Source of the DNA: Clostridia bacterium
GTDB taxonomy: Bacteria; Bacillota; Clostridia; Oscillospirales; CAG-272
Reading direction: 5' to 3'
NCBI GenBank assembly: GCA_017452215.1
Contig: JAFTMU010000401.1
Span: forward strand, 1 to 6,354
Length of the DNA stretch: 6,354 bases
Below are positions 5,070 to 6,354 of the stretch, one piece after another. Made by a program: the position numbers and the translations under genes. Under the pieces are notes generated by a model, which searched no databases, was not told the origin of the DNA, and saw only the letters and a program-made list of their open reading frames with translations. The stretch's first letter is position 1; every line of letters begins with the position of its first letter.

Positions 5070-6354
5070 TTATTGCCAAATTGTGATATTTCCACTCTCG
5101 TCATAATACCAATAATTTCCTTCATCAACAGGCTCTGTAGAGGAGTAAAAATATATTGTGGAATTCTGAATTGCTTCGTTTCCGCCCTCTATATTCACTT
5201 TATTCCAATCACTTATGGTTCCATCGTAATAAATCACATTAACACCACAATTTTCAAACGCATTTGCAGCTATTAGATTGATTGTTTTAGGTAAAAAAAT
5301 TGTCTTTATGTATGTACAATCTCTAAAACAGTAGCTCTCTATTACTTGCAAATTGCTACTTGCAGAAATTTTGATTTCTGTAATCTTTGGTGCGGATGAC
5401 GCATCTGGCCCCCATGACCCAAACAACCAATAAGGCAGCACCTCAACCTTGTCTCCAACCGTTACAATAATATCTTCAGAATTCCAACTGCAATATTCAA
5501 ACGGTGCCATATCTTCCACTTCATCAACCCGTACGGCGTTATATTGTACAGAGTTTAACCCCACACATTGATCGAATGCAAAAGTACCTATGAATTTTAC
5601 GCCTTCTCCTATTGTTACAGATTGTAAATTGCGACAAAGTCCAAAAGCCTCCATTCCAATCGAAGTTACCCCATTTCCTAAAATAGCATTTTTTAACACA
5701 GGAAACGAATGGAATTGATATGGTTTTATTTCACACACATATCCGTTACATATCCATAATATTTCAAGGGTGTTTTGCACTTTTTTATAATCAAAAGCAA
5801 AATAATCAAAATCCAAAGGGATATCATTGTAATAACTGGGAAATCTCATTTCCTTGCCATCTCCAACGTAGGTCATCAAAAAAGCTTGCTCATTCGCCAA
5901 CGCAATAATCCAACCATCGTCTGTAACGTATTCTGCGCTTTCCAACGCTTGATGGTATCCGCACCATTCACATATTTCGTTGTAATATTTATGCTCTGCA
6001 ACGTCCACATAATCTCCCTCATGCGTTTCTGTACACACTTTGCAAGTATATATAGAATATCCTTTTGTTTGACATGTGGGTGAAACAATTTCGATATCAT
6101 AATCGCAACCAAACAAATTGCATATGTTGCCGCTTGCAACATCAGTAATCCACTGTTTTTCATCTCCAATATAATTTGGATAATGCTTTATAAACACCTC
6201 ATAAGCTGATAATCCTTGTGGGCCTTGTTCACCCTGCGGACCTTGCTCGCCTTGCAGTCCTTGTTCGCCTTGCAGTCCTTGGTCGCCTTGCAGTCCTTGT
6301 TCGCCTTGCGGGCCTTGTTCCCCTTGCGGACCTTGTTCACCCTGCGGGCCTTGC
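5070..6354 (-). CDS. Collagen-like repeat and BspA-type leucine-rich-repeat surface protein, N-terminus outside window
   Basis: The visible 427 residues are the C-terminal part of a larger protein; the frame is open to the window end with no start. In order: 15 Gly-X-Gln triplets (visible residues 2-46: [12 protein letters not shown]), a linker with [15 protein letters not shown] typical of clostridial collagen-like proteins, a cysteine module (about 83-133) with two C-x2-C pairs (CKVC, CEWC) after a [13 protein letters not shown] motif, and then several leucine-rich repeats of the BspA/LRR_5 type. Examples are [32 protein letters not shown] and [12 protein letters not shown]. The end is [14 protein letters not shown]. 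Such proteins are expected on the cell or spore surface as stalk plus binding head; the ligand is unknown and no anchor is visible. An internal GTG at 6195-6197 is not a credible start because the collagen repeats continue in frame. The gene is AT-richer than dapA or spoIVB. Confidence 0.88.
   Translation of the reverse strand, partial: QGPQGEQGPQGEQGPQGEQGLQGDQGLQGEQGLQGEQGPQGEQGPQGLSAYEVFIKHYPNYIGDEKQWITDVASGNICNLFGCDYDIEIVSPTCQTKGYSIYTCKVCTETHEGDYVDVAEHKYYNEICEWCGYHQALESAEYVTDDGWIIALANEQAFLMTYVGDGKEMRFPSYYNDIPLDFDYFAFDYKKVQNTLEILWICNGYVCEIKPYQFHSFPVLKNAILGNGVTSIGMEAFGLCRNLQSVTIGEGVKFIGTFAFDQCVGLNSVQYNAVRVDEVEDMAPFEYCSWNSEDIIVTVGDKVEVLPYWLFGSWGPDASSAPKITEIKISASSNLQVIESYCFRDCTYIKTIFLPKTINLIAANAFENCGVNVIYYDGTISDWNKVNIEGGNEAIQNSTIYFYSSTEPVDEGNYWYYDESGNITIWQ
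6214..6354 (-). repeat. 18-bp tandem repeat encoding the collagen-like Gly-X-Gln stalk
   Basis: Nearly eight copies of an 18-bp unit fill the segment to the window edge, for example CCTTGCAGTCCTTGTTCG on the plus strand. Each unit encodes two Gly-X-Gln triplets. The three central copies are almost identical (one base differs, giving GDQ instead of GEQ), while the flanking copies vary more. This suggests recent duplication by slippage or unequal recombination, and the array probably continues beyond the window. Confidence 0.9.

Noticed and set aside
6214..6354. CRISPR-like array
   Set aside because: The 18-bp units are contiguous with no spacers and encode Gly-X-Gln triplets in frame.

Overview
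The window most likely comes from an endospore-forming Clostridia chromosome (Bacillota), possibly a gut member of the Oscillospirales or a related order. The evidence is a recognisable sporulation protease (SpoIVB), strong AGGAGG-type ribosome binding sites, consensus sigma-A promoters, GC-rich intergenic hairpin repeats, and a collagen-like/leucine-rich-repeat surface protein of a kind common in gut Clostridia. The genus cannot be fixed from the sequence alone.

Layout. (a) 1-811, minus strand: an AT-rich accessory operon of three small genes: a cysteine-rich 79-residue protein of unknown function, a DUF4160 protein and a DUF2442 protein cut by the window start. It is driven by a perfect TTGACA-17-TATAAT promoter whose spacer holds a near-perfect palindrome, a likely operator. 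(b) 829-1013: a compound stem-loop and a 15-bp perfect hairpin, the latter a probable queA terminator. (c) 1061-2140, minus: queA, for the late step of queuosine tRNA modification, with its own promoter. (d) 2320-3204, plus: dapA, first committed step of the diaminopimelate/lysine pathway, divergent from queA and closed by a strong intrinsic terminator. (e) 3205-3781: 577 bp without a convincing gene, holding several hairpin elements that look like a dispersed intergenic repeat, then an AT-rich stretch and a structured segment before spoIVB. (f) 3782-4933, plus: spoIVB, with signal peptide, PDZ domain and S55 protease domain, and all three catalytic residues present. (g) 4939-4993: a terminator between convergent genes. 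(h) 5070 to the window end, minus: the C-terminal part of a large surface protein with a Gly-X-Gln collagen-like stalk, a cysteine-paired module and BspA-type leucine-rich repeats. Its N-terminus lies outside the window.

The genes do not form one pathway. queA, dapA and spoIVB are GC-richer, chromosomal housekeeping or sporulation genes. The modules at both edges are AT-richer accessory DNA. dapA and spoIVB have a loose physiological link, because dipicolinate for spores is drawn from the DapA product, but they are separated by a terminator and repeats and are not an operon. The best candidate for something undescribed is the three-gene operon at the left edge.
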